Origin: an uncultured Bacteroidales bacterium
GTDB taxonomy: Bacteria > Bacteroidota > Bacteroidia > Bacteroidales > FEN-979
NCBI GenBank assembly: GCA_903887775.1
Contig: CAISRB010000033.1
Coordinates: 186,001-250,000, forward strand
Reading direction: 5' to 3'
DNA length: 64,000 nucleotides
Shown here: positions 17,591 through 27,378 of the stretch, piece after piece
Layout of the letters: every line of letters starts with the position of its first letter
Position numbering within the stretch: position 1 is the first letter of the stretch
Position numbers and translations under genes: made by a program
The notes under the pieces: generated by a model
What the model was told of the DNA's origin: nothing
Database searches by the model: none
Seen by the model: the letters and a program-made list of their open reading frames with translations, nothing else

Positions 17591-18978
17591 GTCTCAAATA
17601 CTGTTCTGATAGGTTGAACCAACTGGTCGATATCTCCAGCTCCCAATGTGAGCAGGATTGCAGGCTTTCGCTGTTTCAGGTATTTTACAAGCTTCTCTTT
17701 CTCTATAATTACTTTATTCCTGGTCTGCAGTTTTTCGAGTATCAATTTACTGCTGACTCCTTTTACAGGTTTTTCCCTTGCAGGATAAATATCAAGTAAA
17801 ATGACCTCATCCAACAGATCAAGGCTCAAAGCGAATTCCTTAGCGAAGTCACGGGTGCGGGAAAATAAATGAGGCTGAAAAACCCCGATGATCTCTTTGC
17901 CTGGATACATCACTCTCACGGCTTCAATGCAGGCTCTGAGCTCTTCCGGGTGATGGGCATAATCATCGATATAAACAAAATCGTGCTTCCTGATCTGGAA
18001 ATCAAATCTCCTTACAACCCCCTGGTAAGAGTGTAACGCCTTCGCAACCTGAGATCTGTTTATGCCCGTGAGGAAGGCTGCGGAGGTTGCTGCAACAGCA
18101 TTCTCGAGATTAAAAAGTCCAGGCAATCCAAGAACCAGGTCCTTCCATACATCATTCGGGCTGCAGAAATCATAATGATAAACGCCACTTTTTATTACTG
18201 CTCCTGTTGCCCTGAAGTTTTTCGAATTCGTGGTTTTTGAGGAATTCTTCGTATCCACCGAATAGGAAAATACATTGTATGCGGAACTCCCGACAGGTTT
18301 TATCTTAACCCCTGCTTTAAGGATCAGAGACCCGCCTTTCCTTATCTTTCCCGTGAACTCTTCAAAAGACGCAAGCATTTCCTTATGCGTGTTGTAGATG
18401 TCGAGATGGTCAGGATCGGCAGAAGTAATGATGGTAATATCGGGGTTCAGCTGAAGGAATGAGCGGTCAAATTCATCGGCCTCAACAACACATACCGGTG
18501 GTTTTGACCCGGAGGTCTCAATAAGGAAATTGGTTCCATAATTCTTTGAGATACCTCCAAGAAAAGCAATATGCGGGATACCTGCGCTTCTCAGAATATG
18601 GGCAATGAGAGTGGAAGTGGTTGTCTTCCCGTGAGTGCCTGCAACAGCAATGGTTATAAAGTTTGAAGAGATCATCCCCAATACCTCGGAGCGTTTCATC
18701 ATCCTGATCTTTTTTCTCAGGATAAACCTGTATTCTTTCTGTTCTTTCGGGATAGCCGGTGTGTAAATTACAAGTTCTGTATCCCTGGGAATGAGATTTG
18801 TGTCCTCAACAAAATGAATATTGATGCCTTCGCGCGACAGCTGGTCCGTCAAGGCAGTGGATGTTTTATCGTACCCGCTCACTTTTGCTCCGAGATGTAT
18901 GAAATACCTGGCCAGAGCGCTCATTCCAATCCCTCCGATCCCTAAGAAATAAACCGATGAAAATTCTTCAGCTCTCAT
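17587..18978 (-). CDS. murC: UDP-N-acetylmuramate--L-alanine ligase
   Basis: The 463-residue Mur ligase adds L-Ala to UDP-MurNAc. It has the N-terminal Rossmann motif FLGIGGIGMSALA, the P-loop AGTHGKTT (113-120), the carbamoyl-Lys/metal region VVEADEFDRSFL and FDFQIRKHDFVYIDDYAHHP in the C-terminal half. All look intact, unlike the murD remnant upstream. It lies 5 bp after murG. Confidence 0.98.
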   Translation of the reverse strand: MRAEEFSSVYFLGIGGIGMSALARYFIHLGAKVSGYDKTSTALTDQLSREGINIHFVEDTNLIPRDTELVIYTPAIPKEQKEYRFILRKKIRMMKRSEVLGMISSNFITIAVAGTHGKTTTSTLIAHILRSAGIPHIAFLGGISKNYGTNFLIETSGSKPPVCVVEADEFDRSFLQLNPDITIITSADPDHLDIYNTHKEMLASFEEFTGKIRKGGSLILKAGVKIKPVGSSAYNVFSYSVDTKNSSKTTNSKNFRATGAVIKSGVYHYDFCSPNDVWKDLVLGLPGLFNLENAVAATSAAFLTGINRSQVAKALHSYQGVVRRFDFQIRKHDFVYIDDYAHHPEELRACIEAVRVMYPGKEIIGVFQPHLFSRTRDFAKEFALSLDLLDEVILLDIYPAREKPVKGVSSKLILEKLQTRNKVIIEKEKLVKYLKQRKPAILLTLGAGDIDQLVQPIRTVFET

Positions 18979-18983
18979 TTGTT

Positions 18984-20108
18984 TTAATCAGCCTTTCCGT
19001 GTTGAATTAATGCCAATGCCTCAGTAGCAATTTTTTCAGCGGCAGCCGGAACTGCCATTGAAAGTATATTCCGTTTCAGTTCCTCCTGCAGGCCCTTGTC
19101 GGCTATCAGCTTTGTAAGTGTATCGGGAAGATTCACCTCAGCCTCACTATCCTTCAGCAGGATTGCGGCTCTTCTTTCCGAAAGTGCCAATGCGTTTTTA
19201 GTCTGGTGGTCTTCAGCCACATTGGGTGAAGGAACCAGGATGACCGGCTTACCCGCAGCACATAATTCGGAAATTGCTATCGCCCCTGCCCTGGAGATCA
19301 CCACATCAGCTGCGGAATAAGCAAGTTCCATTCGGTTGATGAATGCATGCAGACGGATGTCGCTTTTCTCATTGTTGATGCCGGAAGCATTTAACTCATT
19401 GCTGAGATTCTCAAAATAATTCCTTCCGCATTGCCACAGCCATTGTATGTTTCCTGCAGGCTTGCCCGAATTGATGCAGTTCAGGACACTGCGGTTTATC
19501 GTCCCGGCCCCCAGGCTTCCCCCAATCACCAAAATAGTAATCTTATTTTCTGCAATTGTGAATTCCTTCAGCCCTTCGTTCCTTTTATCCTCCAACCCTT
19601 TCATATCCTGCCTGATCGGATTCCCCGTCAGCACAAGTTTGTCTTTTGGGAAATACTTCTCCATGCCTGAATAAGCTACGCATATTTTCTGGACTTTTCC
19701 GGCCAGCATGCGGTTGGTAATCCCCGGGAATGAATTTTGTTCCTGAATAAGAGCCGGGATCTTCATCGCAACTGCGGTCCGCAAAACAGGCCCGCTTGCA
19801 TAACCACCAACACCAATCACGACATCCGGCCTGAAACCCGAAATTAATTTCCTGGCCCTGATCATACTGGCCATCAGCTTGAACGGGAAACTCAGGTTCT
19901 TCAGGGTAAGCCTTCTCTGGAACCCGGCGATGGTCAAACCTTCAATACGATAACCGGCTGCCGGTACCTTCTCCATCTCGAGTTTCCCCCTGGCTCCAAT
20001 AAACAGAAGATCAGCATCGGGCCGCTTTGCCTTTATGGCATCGGCAATTGCAATAGCAGGGAACACATGTCCTCCTGTACCTCCTCCGCTGATGATGATT
20101 TTTGTCAT
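18984..20108 (-). CDS. murG: Undecaprenyl-PP-MurNAc-pentapeptide GlcNAc transferase
   Basis: The 374-residue GT-B enzyme converts lipid I to lipid II at the inner face of the cytoplasmic membrane. The glycine-rich loop GGGTGGHVFPAIAIADAI is at the N-terminus and the second loop GVGGYASGPVL follows. The C-terminal UDP-GlcNAc site contains ISRAGAIAISELCAAGKP. Length and motifs are normal. It is spaced 12 bp from ftsW. Confidence 0.98.
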   Translation of the reverse strand: MTKIIISGGGTGGHVFPAIAIADAIKAKRPDADLLFIGARGKLEMEKVPAAGYRIEGLTIAGFQRRLTLKNLSFPFKLMASMIRARKLISGFRPDVVIGVGGYASGPVLRTAVAMKIPALIQEQNSFPGITNRMLAGKVQKICVAYSGMEKYFPKDKLVLTGNPIRQDMKGLEDKRNEGLKEFTIAENKITILVIGGSLGAGTINRSVLNCINSGKPAGNIQWLWQCGRNYFENLSNELNASGINNEKSDIRLHAFINRMELAYSAADVVISRAGAIAISELCAAGKPVILVPSPNVAEDHQTKNALALSERRAAILLKDSEAEVNLPDTLTKLIADKGLQEELKRNILSMAVPAAAEKIATEALALIQHGKAD

Positions 20109-20120
20109 TTCAACATTTAT

Positions 20121-21332
20121 TTAAACCGGGACCGGTTCTGTAATCATTTTATTTTCGTGATCGGTAAGTATTTCCACTTCCGTCCCGTTTTGCGTGTCGA
20201 TCTCGGTCATCCTGCTTACGCTCAGAATTATCCCGATGGCAATACTGGTGAACCAGATCGAGGTGCCTCCCATACTGATCAGAGGCAGGGTTTGACCGGT
20301 TACCGGGAATAGGTTCACCGCCACAGCCATATTGATCATTGCCTGGAATACCATGCTGAACCCAATCCCCAGGGAGAGCAGGGTCCCGAAATTTCCCTGG
20401 CATTTGCCTGCTATCCGGATCACACGGAAAAACAGGATAAGATAGAGCAGCATCACAAAGCTGCCCCCTATCAGACCGTACTCTTCAATAATAATCGCGA
20501 AAATGAAATCGGAATAGGGATGGGGAAGGAAATTCCTCTGAGTGCTCTTACCCGGTGATTTCCCAAAGATCCCTCCGGAAACAATGGCGATCTTGGCCTG
20601 GTCAACTTGGTAAGTGGCATCCGCACTGGCCTTCTCTTTATTGATAAAATGTTCCACTCTTTTCACCCAGGTTTCGCCCCGGGGGAACAAATGAGGGAAT
20701 ATAATGGCAATGCCAAAGATCATAACTACCGAAACAAAACCCAGGCCAATGAGAGAAAAAATATATTTCAGGCTGATCCGGCCAATGAACATCAGGATCA
20801 TGCAGGTGACAAATAAAATAGCTGCCGTGGAGAAATTCGCAGGCAATATCAGTATCGTGACAGCAATAACCGGAAGCAATACCGGTAAAAAGCCTTTTCT
20901 GAAATCTTCAACAAGTTCCTGTTTTTTGCTTAAAACCCTGGCCAGGTACATGATAAGAAAAAGTTTTGCCATATCGGAACTCTGGAAGGTCAGGTTGACG
21001 ATCGGTACTGTAAGCCAGCGGTTGGCTTCGTTCAGGTTGGTCCCGGAGGCCAGGGTAAATGCGAGTAATGGGAGAGTAAGTATCAGCCCGATCTGTGAAA
21101 TCCTTGAGAAATACGTGTACTTGATAAGATGGGTAAGGTACATCAGCCCAAAACCAAGACCCAGGATGAGCAAATGTTTCATAAGATAATACTCGGTGTT
21201 CCCATGCTGTTTTTTATATGCAAGAGTTCCTGTTGAACTGTAAACAGCCAGCAATGAGAATATCGACAAGATGATCACTACGATCCAAATGACTTTATCT
21301 CCCTTTATGTTTTTAAATGAGCCGACCATCAC
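20121..21332 (-). CDS. ftsW: SEDS peptidoglycan polymerase FtsW
   Basis: The 403-residue membrane protein has about ten transmembrane helices and the SEDS-family signatures, including the stretch ending FFRVIRIAGK and the late motif GQTLPLISMGGTSIWF. FtsW polymerises lipid II into septal glycan strands together with the transpeptidase FtsI, encoded upstream in the same cluster. The N-terminus (VYSSTGTLAYKKQHG) is typical of Bacteroidota FtsW. It starts 6 bp after the stop of the truncated MurD frame. Confidence 0.96.
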   Translation of the reverse strand: MMVGSFKNIKGDKVIWIVVIILSIFSLLAVYSSTGTLAYKKQHGNTEYYLMKHLLILGLGFGLMYLTHLIKYTYFSRISQIGLILTLPLLAFTLASGTNLNEANRWLTVPIVNLTFQSSDMAKLFLIMYLARVLSKKQELVEDFRKGFLPVLLPVIAVTILILPANFSTAAILFVTCMILMFIGRISLKYIFSLIGLGFVSVVMIFGIAIIFPHLFPRGETWVKRVEHFINKEKASADATYQVDQAKIAIVSGGIFGKSPGKSTQRNFLPHPYSDFIFAIIIEEYGLIGGSFVMLLYLILFFRVIRIAGKCQGNFGTLLSLGIGFSMVFQAMINMAVAVNLFPVTGQTLPLISMGGTSIWFTSIAIGIILSVSRMTEIDTQNGTEVEILTDHENKMITEPVPV

Positions 21333-21338
21333 ACTTTT

Positions 21339-21887
21339 TTAAAGATCCTTAACTGCTTTTCTGAAGGCAATGCCCCTTGCTTCATGGTTGACGAAGATCT
21401 CATCTTCCCTGCATCCCGGTGAGAATAAGGCAACATCGCCTTTCGTACCAAGGTAATATGCAGCTTCCACAGCTTCTGCCATCGTATAGGTGTCGGCTAT
21501 GGGTATTTCAAGATCGCTGAAAGTCTCATGAATAGCCGCATTCCCGGAACCAAGACAAATAATGGCCTTCACCTTCTTGACAACAACGGCTTTAAGGAAT
21601 TCCATTTCCTTTCGGGAACTGCCTCCTCCCGCAATCCAGATCACAGATTTCGACATTGTTTCCAGCGCAAACCATGCACCGTTCAGACTTACTGACATTG
21701 AATCGTTAATGAATTCAATGCCATGAATATTTGCCACGAATTCCAGCCTGTGCTCGGTATTACTGAAATCAGAGAACCATTCCCTGAAACAGGCCTTCCT
21801 CGCCTCCCGGATACGGGAAGAAACAGTGGCGGCCAGATTCTCAGAAATATTCGTGTTTCCTTGTAAAGCCAGGGATTCTAAAGTCAT
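21339..21887 (-). CDS. murD: Truncated, motif-degenerate MurD C-terminal domain
   Basis: The 182-residue product aligns only with the C-terminal glutamate-ligase domain of MurD (normally about 450 residues), starting at the conserved G.N...N.AA linker. The N-terminal and ATP-binding domains are missing, and only 129 bp separate it from mraY. Scaffold segments are kept (EHRLEFVANIHGIEFINDS, EAAYYLGTKGDVALFSP). The substrate and nucleotide loops are not: NDSKATN is NDSMSVS (61-67), GGxDKG is GGGSSRK (87-93), and SPxCASFD is SPGCREDE (156-163). It cannot be an active ligase. The frame is nonetheless open, begins with ATG after an in-frame TAA, and keeps the position of murD 6 bp before ftsW. It could be a retained non-catalytic domain or a recent pseudogene; a working MurD must be encoded elsewhere. 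Confidence 0.85.
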   Translation of the reverse strand: MTLESLALQGNTNISENLAATVSSRIREARKACFREWFSDFSNTEHRLEFVANIHGIEFINDSMSVSLNGAWFALETMSKSVIWIAGGGSSRKEMEFLKAVVVKKVKAIICLGSGNAAIHETFSDLEIPIADTYTMAEAVEAAYYLGTKGDVALFSPGCREDEIFVNHEARGIAFRKAVKDL

Positions 21888-21935
21888 AGTGTTTTATTTT
21901 AGTGATATGTTGTTTTAATCGCTTCCGGTCACATC

Positions 21936-21988
21936 TTCACATCGCCGCTACGGTGTCGCTGCGCTCCACCTGAGGCGGCTTATGTGAA
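21936..21988. repeat. 53-nt imperfect palindrome between mraY and the murD remnant
   Basis: TTCACAT (21936-21942) pairs with ATGTGAA (21982-21988). Inside, GCCGC pairs with GCGGC and GGTG with CACC, with small internal loops and an 11-nt apical loop. The GC-rich core stands out from its AT-rich flanks. It sits where the first two thirds of murD should be. It could be a REP-like element, a hairpin affecting read-through within the dcw operon, or the scar of a deletion. Confidence 0.7.
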
Positions 21989-22016
21989 ATGCTCCTTTCA
22001 ATAATTTTACTTATCA

Positions 22017-23270
22017 TTATCTTATTTTCAGAGTAACAATGCTAAGCACCGCAAGCATGATCCCAACGATCATAAACCGCATTACAATTTTCGCTTCATG
22101 GTATCCCAGTTTTTGATAATGATGATGAAGGGGCGACATTTTAAAAATCCTCCTCCCTTCGCCGAATTTTCGTTTCGTATATTTAAAATAACTTACCTGC
22201 ATCACCACCGAAAGGTTTTCTGCGAGAAAGATCCCGCAGAAAATGGGAATCATGATCTCCTTGCGGATGATGATGGCAAAAACGGCTATGATCCCGCCCA
22301 GTGCAAGACTTCCTGTATCTCCCATGAATACCTGTGCGGGGTAGGAATTGTACCATAGAAAACCTATACAGGCCCCGACAAACGCTGCAATATAAATGGC
22401 CAGCTCGCCTGTATCAGGGATATACATGATGTTGAGGTAATCGGCGAAATTCGTATTACCCGACACATAAGCCAGTACTCCCAGTGTTACTCCAATAATG
22501 GCCGACGTTCCGCTCGCGAGCCCATCGAGCCCGTCGGTCAGATTAGCTCCGTTGGAAACCGCGATGATGATAAAAATGACAATAGGAATAAATACCAGCC
22601 ATGTCCACTTCTTTGCTTCCGGACTGATCCAGGAAATGAGCCAGCTGTAGTCGAACTCGTTATGCTTTATAAAAGGGATGGTGGTTTTTGTCGACTTGAT
22701 CTCGGTCTTAGAAAATGGACTGATCCTTTCAGAGGCATTTTCAACTTTGAAAATATCCTGGGACGGAACATAAGCCTGGTTCTTTGTCTTTTCCCTGATC
22801 ACGACACCTTCGCTGAAATACATTGTGAAGCCCACAATGAGTCCAAGCCCCACCTGGCCCATTATCTTCAATTTGCCGGGCAGCCCTTTTTTGTCCTTCT
22901 TGAACACCTTGATATAATCATCAAGGAAGCCGATCAGACCAAGCCAAACGGTTGCAACGAGGATAAGGATAATATAAACGTTGTGAAGTTTTGCGAAAAG
23001 CAGGGTGGGTACAACGATCGCAGCAAGAATGATCAGTCCGCCCATCGTAGGCGTTCCCTGTTTCGAGACCTGCCCCACAAGGCCAAGGTCCCGAATCGTT
23101 TCTCCCACCTGTTTTTTTGTAAGGAACCCGATCAGCCTTTTCCCGATGATCATCGAAATAAACAGGGAAGCGATCAGGGCAATGGCGGCTCTGAAGGAAA
23201 TATACTGGAACACGCCTGCACCCGGGAAATTGAATGCTTCATGCAACCATTTAAATAAATAGTATAACAT
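22017..23270 (-). CDS. mraY: Phospho-MurNAc-pentapeptide transferase
   Basis: The 417-residue polytopic enzyme moves phospho-MurNAc-pentapeptide to undecaprenyl phosphate, forming lipid I. Family motifs present are [44 protein letters not shown] and the late [11 protein letters not shown]. It is about 55 residues longer than the E. coli enzyme because of an insertion around residues 155-215 ([16 protein letters not shown] and following), as is usual in Bacteroidota. It follows murE by 3 bp. Confidence 0.98.
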   Translation of the reverse strand: MLYYLFKWLHEAFNFPGAGVFQYISFRAAIALIASLFISMIIGKRLIGFLTKKQVGETIRDLGLVGQVSKQGTPTMGGLIILAAIVVPTLLFAKLHNVYIILILVATVWLGLIGFLDDYIKVFKKDKKGLPGKLKIMGQVGLGLIVGFTMYFSEGVVIREKTKNQAYVPSQDIFKVENASERISPFSKTEIKSTKTTIPFIKHNEFDYSWLISWISPEAKKWTWLVFIPIVIFIIIAVSNGANLTDGLDGLASGTSAIIGVTLGVLAYVSGNTNFADYLNIMYIPDTGELAIYIAAFVGACIGFLWYNSYPAQVFMGDTGSLALGGIIAVFAIIIRKEIMIPIFCGIFLAENLSVVMQVSYFKYTKRKFGEGRRIFKMSPLHHHYQKLGYHEAKIVMRFMIVGIMLAVLSIVTLKIR

Positions 23271-23273
23271 AGG

Positions 23274-24734
23274 CTATGGTTTTAATGAAAATAATTCCTT
23301 CACTATTTCCCTGTCATCAAAGGGATATTTCACCCCTTTGATTTCCTGATAGGTCTCATGTCCCTTTCCTGCAATCAGTATAATATCATTTTCCCTGGCC
23401 AGGGTCACTGCTGTTTTAATTGCCTGCCGGCGGTCGGCTATCACTAAAACCTTCGGTGAATCTGCAGGCTCTATTCCTTTGATCATATCATCAAGAATGG
23501 CTTCGGGCTCTTCAAACCTGGGATTGTCGGAAGTAAGGATAAGCTGGTCGCTGAGGCGGGCCGAGATCCTGGCCATAACAGGCCTTTTAGTGGTATCCCT
23601 GTTGCCTCCTGCACCAACAACGGTTATCAGTTTCTCATTGTGCTGGCGGATGTCGTTAATCGTTTCCAGTACATTCTTCAAAGCATCCGGCGTATGTGCG
23701 TAATCGACGATCGCTGTGATGTTCCCCTCACCGTTAATATAATTAAACCGGCCGTCGACAGGCGTCATACGGCTAAGTAAGGTCAGTACCTGCAAAGGAT
23801 CCTGCCCCAGTAAAACAGCGGAAGCATATACCGATAATATATTATATGCATTGAACGAACCAATAAGCCGGAACCAAACATCCTGCCCGTCAATATTCAG
23901 ATGCAGGCCGATGAACTGGTTTTCTATTATCCTGCAGCGGAAATCAGCCATTGACAGTAAGCTGTAAGTGAATTTTGAAGCTCCGGTGTTTTGGAGCATG
24001 ACGTCGGCATTTTTATCATCCTTGTTCACCAAAGCAAAAGCTGTGTCGGGCAAATTGTCAAAAAAGCTTTTTTTGGCCCTGAGATAGGCATCAAATGTTT
24101 TATGATAGTCAAGGTGGTCATGGGTAAGGTTTGAAAAAACACCCCCCCTGAACATTAGACCGGCAATGCGTTTCTGATCCACAGCATGAGAACTCACTTC
24201 CATAAAGCAGTATTCACATCCTTCTTCACACATTTCATTGAGCAAGTGGTTGATCTGAACAGGATCTGCCGTGGTATGGGTTGCCTTAACCTCACGCAGG
24301 TTCACAAGGTTCCTGATCGTGCTCAGTAAACCTGATCTATATCCGAGCTCTGTGAACAACCGGTGTAAAAGGGTGACCGTGGTTGTCTTGCCGTTCGTAC
24401 CCGTAATGCCTATAAGCTGCAGTTTATGGGATGGATTGTCATAGAATTCCGAAGCCATGTAAGCAAGAGCGAGGGCGCTGTCGGAAACAATGATCCGGGT
24501 AATCTGAATTGATATTTCCGCAGGCTCCGATTCACATATTACTGCTGAAGCGCCTTTCTCAATGGCCATATCAATAAAATCATGGCCGTCGGAAACACTT
24601 CCTTTGATTGCAAAAAATACATCGCCTGTTGTTACCTGTCTTGAATCGAACTGCAGGGATCGGATCAATATATCGGTATCACCCCTGATGTCAAGAATGA
24701 TCTTATTCGGCAGTAACCGGCTTAGCTTCTTCAT
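23274..24734 (-). CDS. murE: UDP-MurNAc-L-Ala-D-Glu--meso-diaminopimelate ligase
   Basis: The 486-residue Mur ligase adds the third amino acid of the stem peptide. The P-loop TGTNGKTT is at 111-118. The specificity motif DNPR (403-406) indicates meso-diaminopimelate rather than L-lysine, so the peptidoglycan is probably the DAP type. The N-terminal uridine-binding domain and the HTTADPVQ segment are intact. The ATG overlaps the ftsI stop by 4 bp. Confidence 0.98.
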   Translation of the reverse strand: MKKLSRLLPNKIILDIRGDTDILIRSLQFDSRQVTTGDVFFAIKGSVSDGHDFIDMAIEKGASAVICESEPAEISIQITRIIVSDSALALAYMASEFYDNPSHKLQLIGITGTNGKTTTVTLLHRLFTELGYRSGLLSTIRNLVNLREVKATHTTADPVQINHLLNEMCEEGCEYCFMEVSSHAVDQKRIAGLMFRGGVFSNLTHDHLDYHKTFDAYLRAKKSFFDNLPDTAFALVNKDDKNADVMLQNTGASKFTYSLLSMADFRCRIIENQFIGLHLNIDGQDVWFRLIGSFNAYNILSVYASAVLLGQDPLQVLTLLSRMTPVDGRFNYINGEGNITAIVDYAHTPDALKNVLETINDIRQHNEKLITVVGAGGNRDTTKRPVMARISARLSDQLILTSDNPRFEEPEAILDDMIKGIEPADSPKVLVIADRRQAIKTAVTLARENDIILIAGKGHETYQEIKGVKYPFDDREIVKELFSLKP

Positions 24735-26884
24735 GTTTGTGTTTTAGCTTTTGTAACGGGGCCCTGAAGATCAAGTACTACCGTCATCCCCTTATTTACA
24801 AGCGTTCCGGGTTTTACTGACTGATTTACTACAGAACCTCTGCCATTGACAACCACATTAAGTCCCTTTTGTTCAAGTATGAATAAAGCATCCCTGATAC
24901 CCATACCGCTTACGTCGGGCATCAGGTTCCGTGAAACAGCCTCCGGATACAAAACAATCTTGTTCTCAGTCGGGATGACCTGTGTCCATTCAGCCCTCAC
25001 ATTGACTTTACTGACGCCGTAGCCCAGAGCATTATATACTTCCTGAAGGTCACTCTGCATACCGGCATGAGCAAAGGGCATCAGGCTGTTAACAGTATCT
25101 TTTTTAAAAGGGAACAGAATATCTTCCTGCATGGCATACAGCCGATCGGAGATCTCCCTGAACACAGGAGCTGCAACACTGGCTCCATAGTACTTGCCTT
25201 TCCTGGGATCAACGATGACCACCATCATAGTGAACCTGGGATCATTAACCGGAAAAAATCCCACAAATGATCCTTTGTATTTTACATTCCTCGTTCCCTG
25301 GTTATATCCCCTGTTGTTTTGAGCAAGCTGTGCCGTCCCTGTTTTCCCGGCAATTCTGTACAACGGACTGTTGATTGCTGTGCCTGTACCACGCAGCACA
25401 ACGCCTTCCATCATGATCCTGGCTTTTTCCACAGTTGATGGTGAGACAACCTGGGGGTTGAGTACTACGGGGTTGAACTTCTGCACCACATCGCCGTTTT
25501 TCAGGATCTCCTTCACAAAAAGCGGCTTTACCATTTTCCCGTTATTGGCAATTGCATTATATAAAGTAATCAGGTGTATCGGGGCCAGGGAAACTTCATA
25601 GCCATAGGCAATCCAGGGAAGGGAAAGGTCTGACCAGTACTTGCTTTTTGTATTCTTTATATACGGAGATCTTTCCCCGTCAATCTGAAGGTTAAGAGGG
25701 CGGTTGAGGCCGAGCCGGTAAAGCCCGTCGATGAATGTCTGAGGCTGAGACGAATAGATATTATAGATCATCTTTGCCGTCCCCACGTTTGAAGATTTTT
25801 CAAAAACCTGCTGGGCTGTCAGAGATCCTGCTCCCATATGATGCGAGTCTTCAATTTTATGTCCTGAGAAATATACGGTCCCGTTCCCGATCTGGATGGG
25901 TGTGTTAAGCTCGACCTTCCCGTCATCCAGTGCAACCAGGAATGAGGCCAGCTTAAATGTTGATCCTGGTTCGTTGGCTTCACCTATGGCATAATTAAAC
26001 ACTTCTTCGTAGCTGCCTTTTTTAGTCCTCCCCAGGTTCACCATAGCCTTGACATACCCGGTTTTTACTTCCATTACCACCAGGCAGCCATGATCAGCGC
26101 TGTCGGCAATCAGCTCTCTCCTTAAAGAGGCTTCAGCCATATCCTGGAGCTCAATGTCAATCGTGGTGACTATATCAAGCCCGTTCTGAGGTTCGATCTG
26201 GCTTTCTATGTCGACCGGCATCCAGTTACTGCCTCCAACCCGGCGCATCATCCTGGAACCACTTATTCCTTCAAGCTTTTTAGTGAATTTACCTTCAAGC
26301 CCTACATAAACTTTATTGTCGCCTTCGCCCTTTTCATAACCAATGATCCTGCGCGCAAGTGATTTGTAGGGAAGCTCACGTTCCCACTGGGGGATCACGA
26401 TAAGCCCACCCTTGTATTTCCCCCTTCTGAATATAGGGAACCTGCGGATCTTTTTTAGTTCAGGATAGGTTACATCACGTTTGATAAGGAAATACCGTTC
26501 CTGGTTCCTGCGGGCTTCCCATAATTTTTCTTTAACCTGAACAGGGGATTTATCCGGCGACAGACCAGCCAGGCATATGGCAAGTGAATCAACCCCGGTC
26601 TTAAACACTTCATCCGTCAGGGAATCTGCATTAAGATCCATGTGGAGTTCGAAGATTGGAACCGAAACCGCCAGAAGAGTCCCATCATCTGAAAGAATAT
26701 TACCACGGATAGCTTCTATCGTAAATACCTTCATCTCCTGCTTTTTGGCCATATCAAGCAATTCCTTTTTTTCGAAATTCTGGATATAAAAAGCCCTTCC
26801 CAGTATAGCGAGGCCAAACAGCAATACCCCCAGATAAACAAGGTAAACTTTTGTTAATATGCCTTTCCTGACATCCTGGGTCAT
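24731..26884 (-). CDS. ftsI: Septal penicillin-binding protein FtsI (PBP3) with PASTA domain
   Basis: The 717-residue transpeptidase cross-links septal peptidoglycan. It has one N-terminal membrane anchor (about residues 13-33), a dimerisation/pedestal region, and the acyl-transferase motifs STFK (Ser308 nucleophile), SSN (364-366) and KTG (514-516). A C-terminal PASTA domain (about 640-705, starting VSRNLMPDVSGMGIRDAL) follows, a feature of the Bacteroidota and Firmicutes forms and absent from E. coli FtsI. It works with FtsW. The start overlaps the ftsL stop by one base. Confidence 0.97.
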   Translation of the reverse strand: MTQDVRKGILTKVYLVYLGVLLFGLAILGRAFYIQNFEKKELLDMAKKQEMKVFTIEAIRGNILSDDGTLLAVSVPIFELHMDLNADSLTDEVFKTGVDSLAICLAGLSPDKSPVQVKEKLWEARRNQERYFLIKRDVTYPELKKIRRFPIFRRGKYKGGLIVIPQWERELPYKSLARRIIGYEKGEGDNKVYVGLEGKFTKKLEGISGSRMMRRVGGSNWMPVDIESQIEPQNGLDIVTTIDIELQDMAEASLRRELIADSADHGCLVVMEVKTGYVKAMVNLGRTKKGSYEEVFNYAIGEANEPGSTFKLASFLVALDDGKVELNTPIQIGNGTVYFSGHKIEDSHHMGAGSLTAQQVFEKSSNVGTAKMIYNIYSSQPQTFIDGLYRLGLNRPLNLQIDGERSPYIKNTKSKYWSDLSLPWIAYGYEVSLAPIHLITLYNAIANNGKMVKPLFVKEILKNGDVVQKFNPVVLNPQVVSPSTVEKARIMMEGVVLRGTGTAINSPLYRIAGKTGTAQLAQNNRGYNQGTRNVKYKGSFVGFFPVNDPRFTMMVVIVDPRKGKYYGASVAAPVFREISDRLYAMQEDILFPFKKDTVNSLMPFAHAGMQSDLQEVYNALGYGVSKVNVRAEWTQVIPTENKIVLYPEAVSRNLMPDVSGMGIRDALFILEQKGLNVVVNGRGSVVNQSVKPGTLVNKGMTVVLDLQGPVTKAKTQT

Positions 26885-27378
26885 CAGTTTCCTGTTTGAA
26901 TTGAGTCTCCTGAATAAAATATTTTATAAGGAGGGATTACGGTTTCCTTCAGACCAATGGCCTGGGTCCTTTTATTCAATTCCGAAAGCTTGCTTTCGAA
27001 CATCAGTGATGAGCGTGCTGTAATGTATTCAAACCGCAGCTCCTTCAGTTCAGTCTTTGTCTTCTCAATCTCTTTATATATCCTTTCGGTATTGTATGTG
27101 TTGGCAATGTAAAACAGGGTCAGGACAGCCAGGTAGATCAGGAAAGGAACATTGCCGGCTACCGTCTTTTTTGACAGGTAATCCCCACCCAGTACATCCT
27201 GGACCCTTTTCCTGCCCCTGTGAGGCTTTTTTACCGGTTTCGTTTTTAAACGACCTTTCTCTTCATCTTCTTTCGGAATGCCAGCAGCTTCTTCGCGAGT
27301 ATCTTTCACACTGGAAATTTCATTCCATTCCGTCTCCACGGCATTTTCCCGCATCTGATTTCCTCTGAACTCCGTCAT
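26884..27378 (-). CDS. ftsL: FtsL-like cell division protein
   Basis: The 164-residue bitopic protein has a charged cytoplasmic N-terminus of about 75 residues, a single transmembrane helix (about 76-93, VPFLIYLAVLTLFYIANT), and a periplasmic coiled-coil with heptad-like RIYKEIEKTKTELKELRFEY. Sequence similarity in this family is low. The call rests on topology and on its fixed place between rsmH and ftsI. The long basic cytoplasmic region (KKPHRGRKRVQD) is larger than in E. coli FtsL. Its ATG overlaps the rsmH stop by 4 bp. Confidence 0.88.
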   Translation of the reverse strand: MTEFRGNQMRENAVETEWNEISSVKDTREEAAGIPKEDEEKGRLKTKPVKKPHRGRKRVQDVLGGDYLSKKTVAGNVPFLIYLAVLTLFYIANTYNTERIYKEIEKTKTELKELRFEYITARSSLMFESKLSELNKRTQAIGLKETVIPPYKIFYSGDSIQTGN

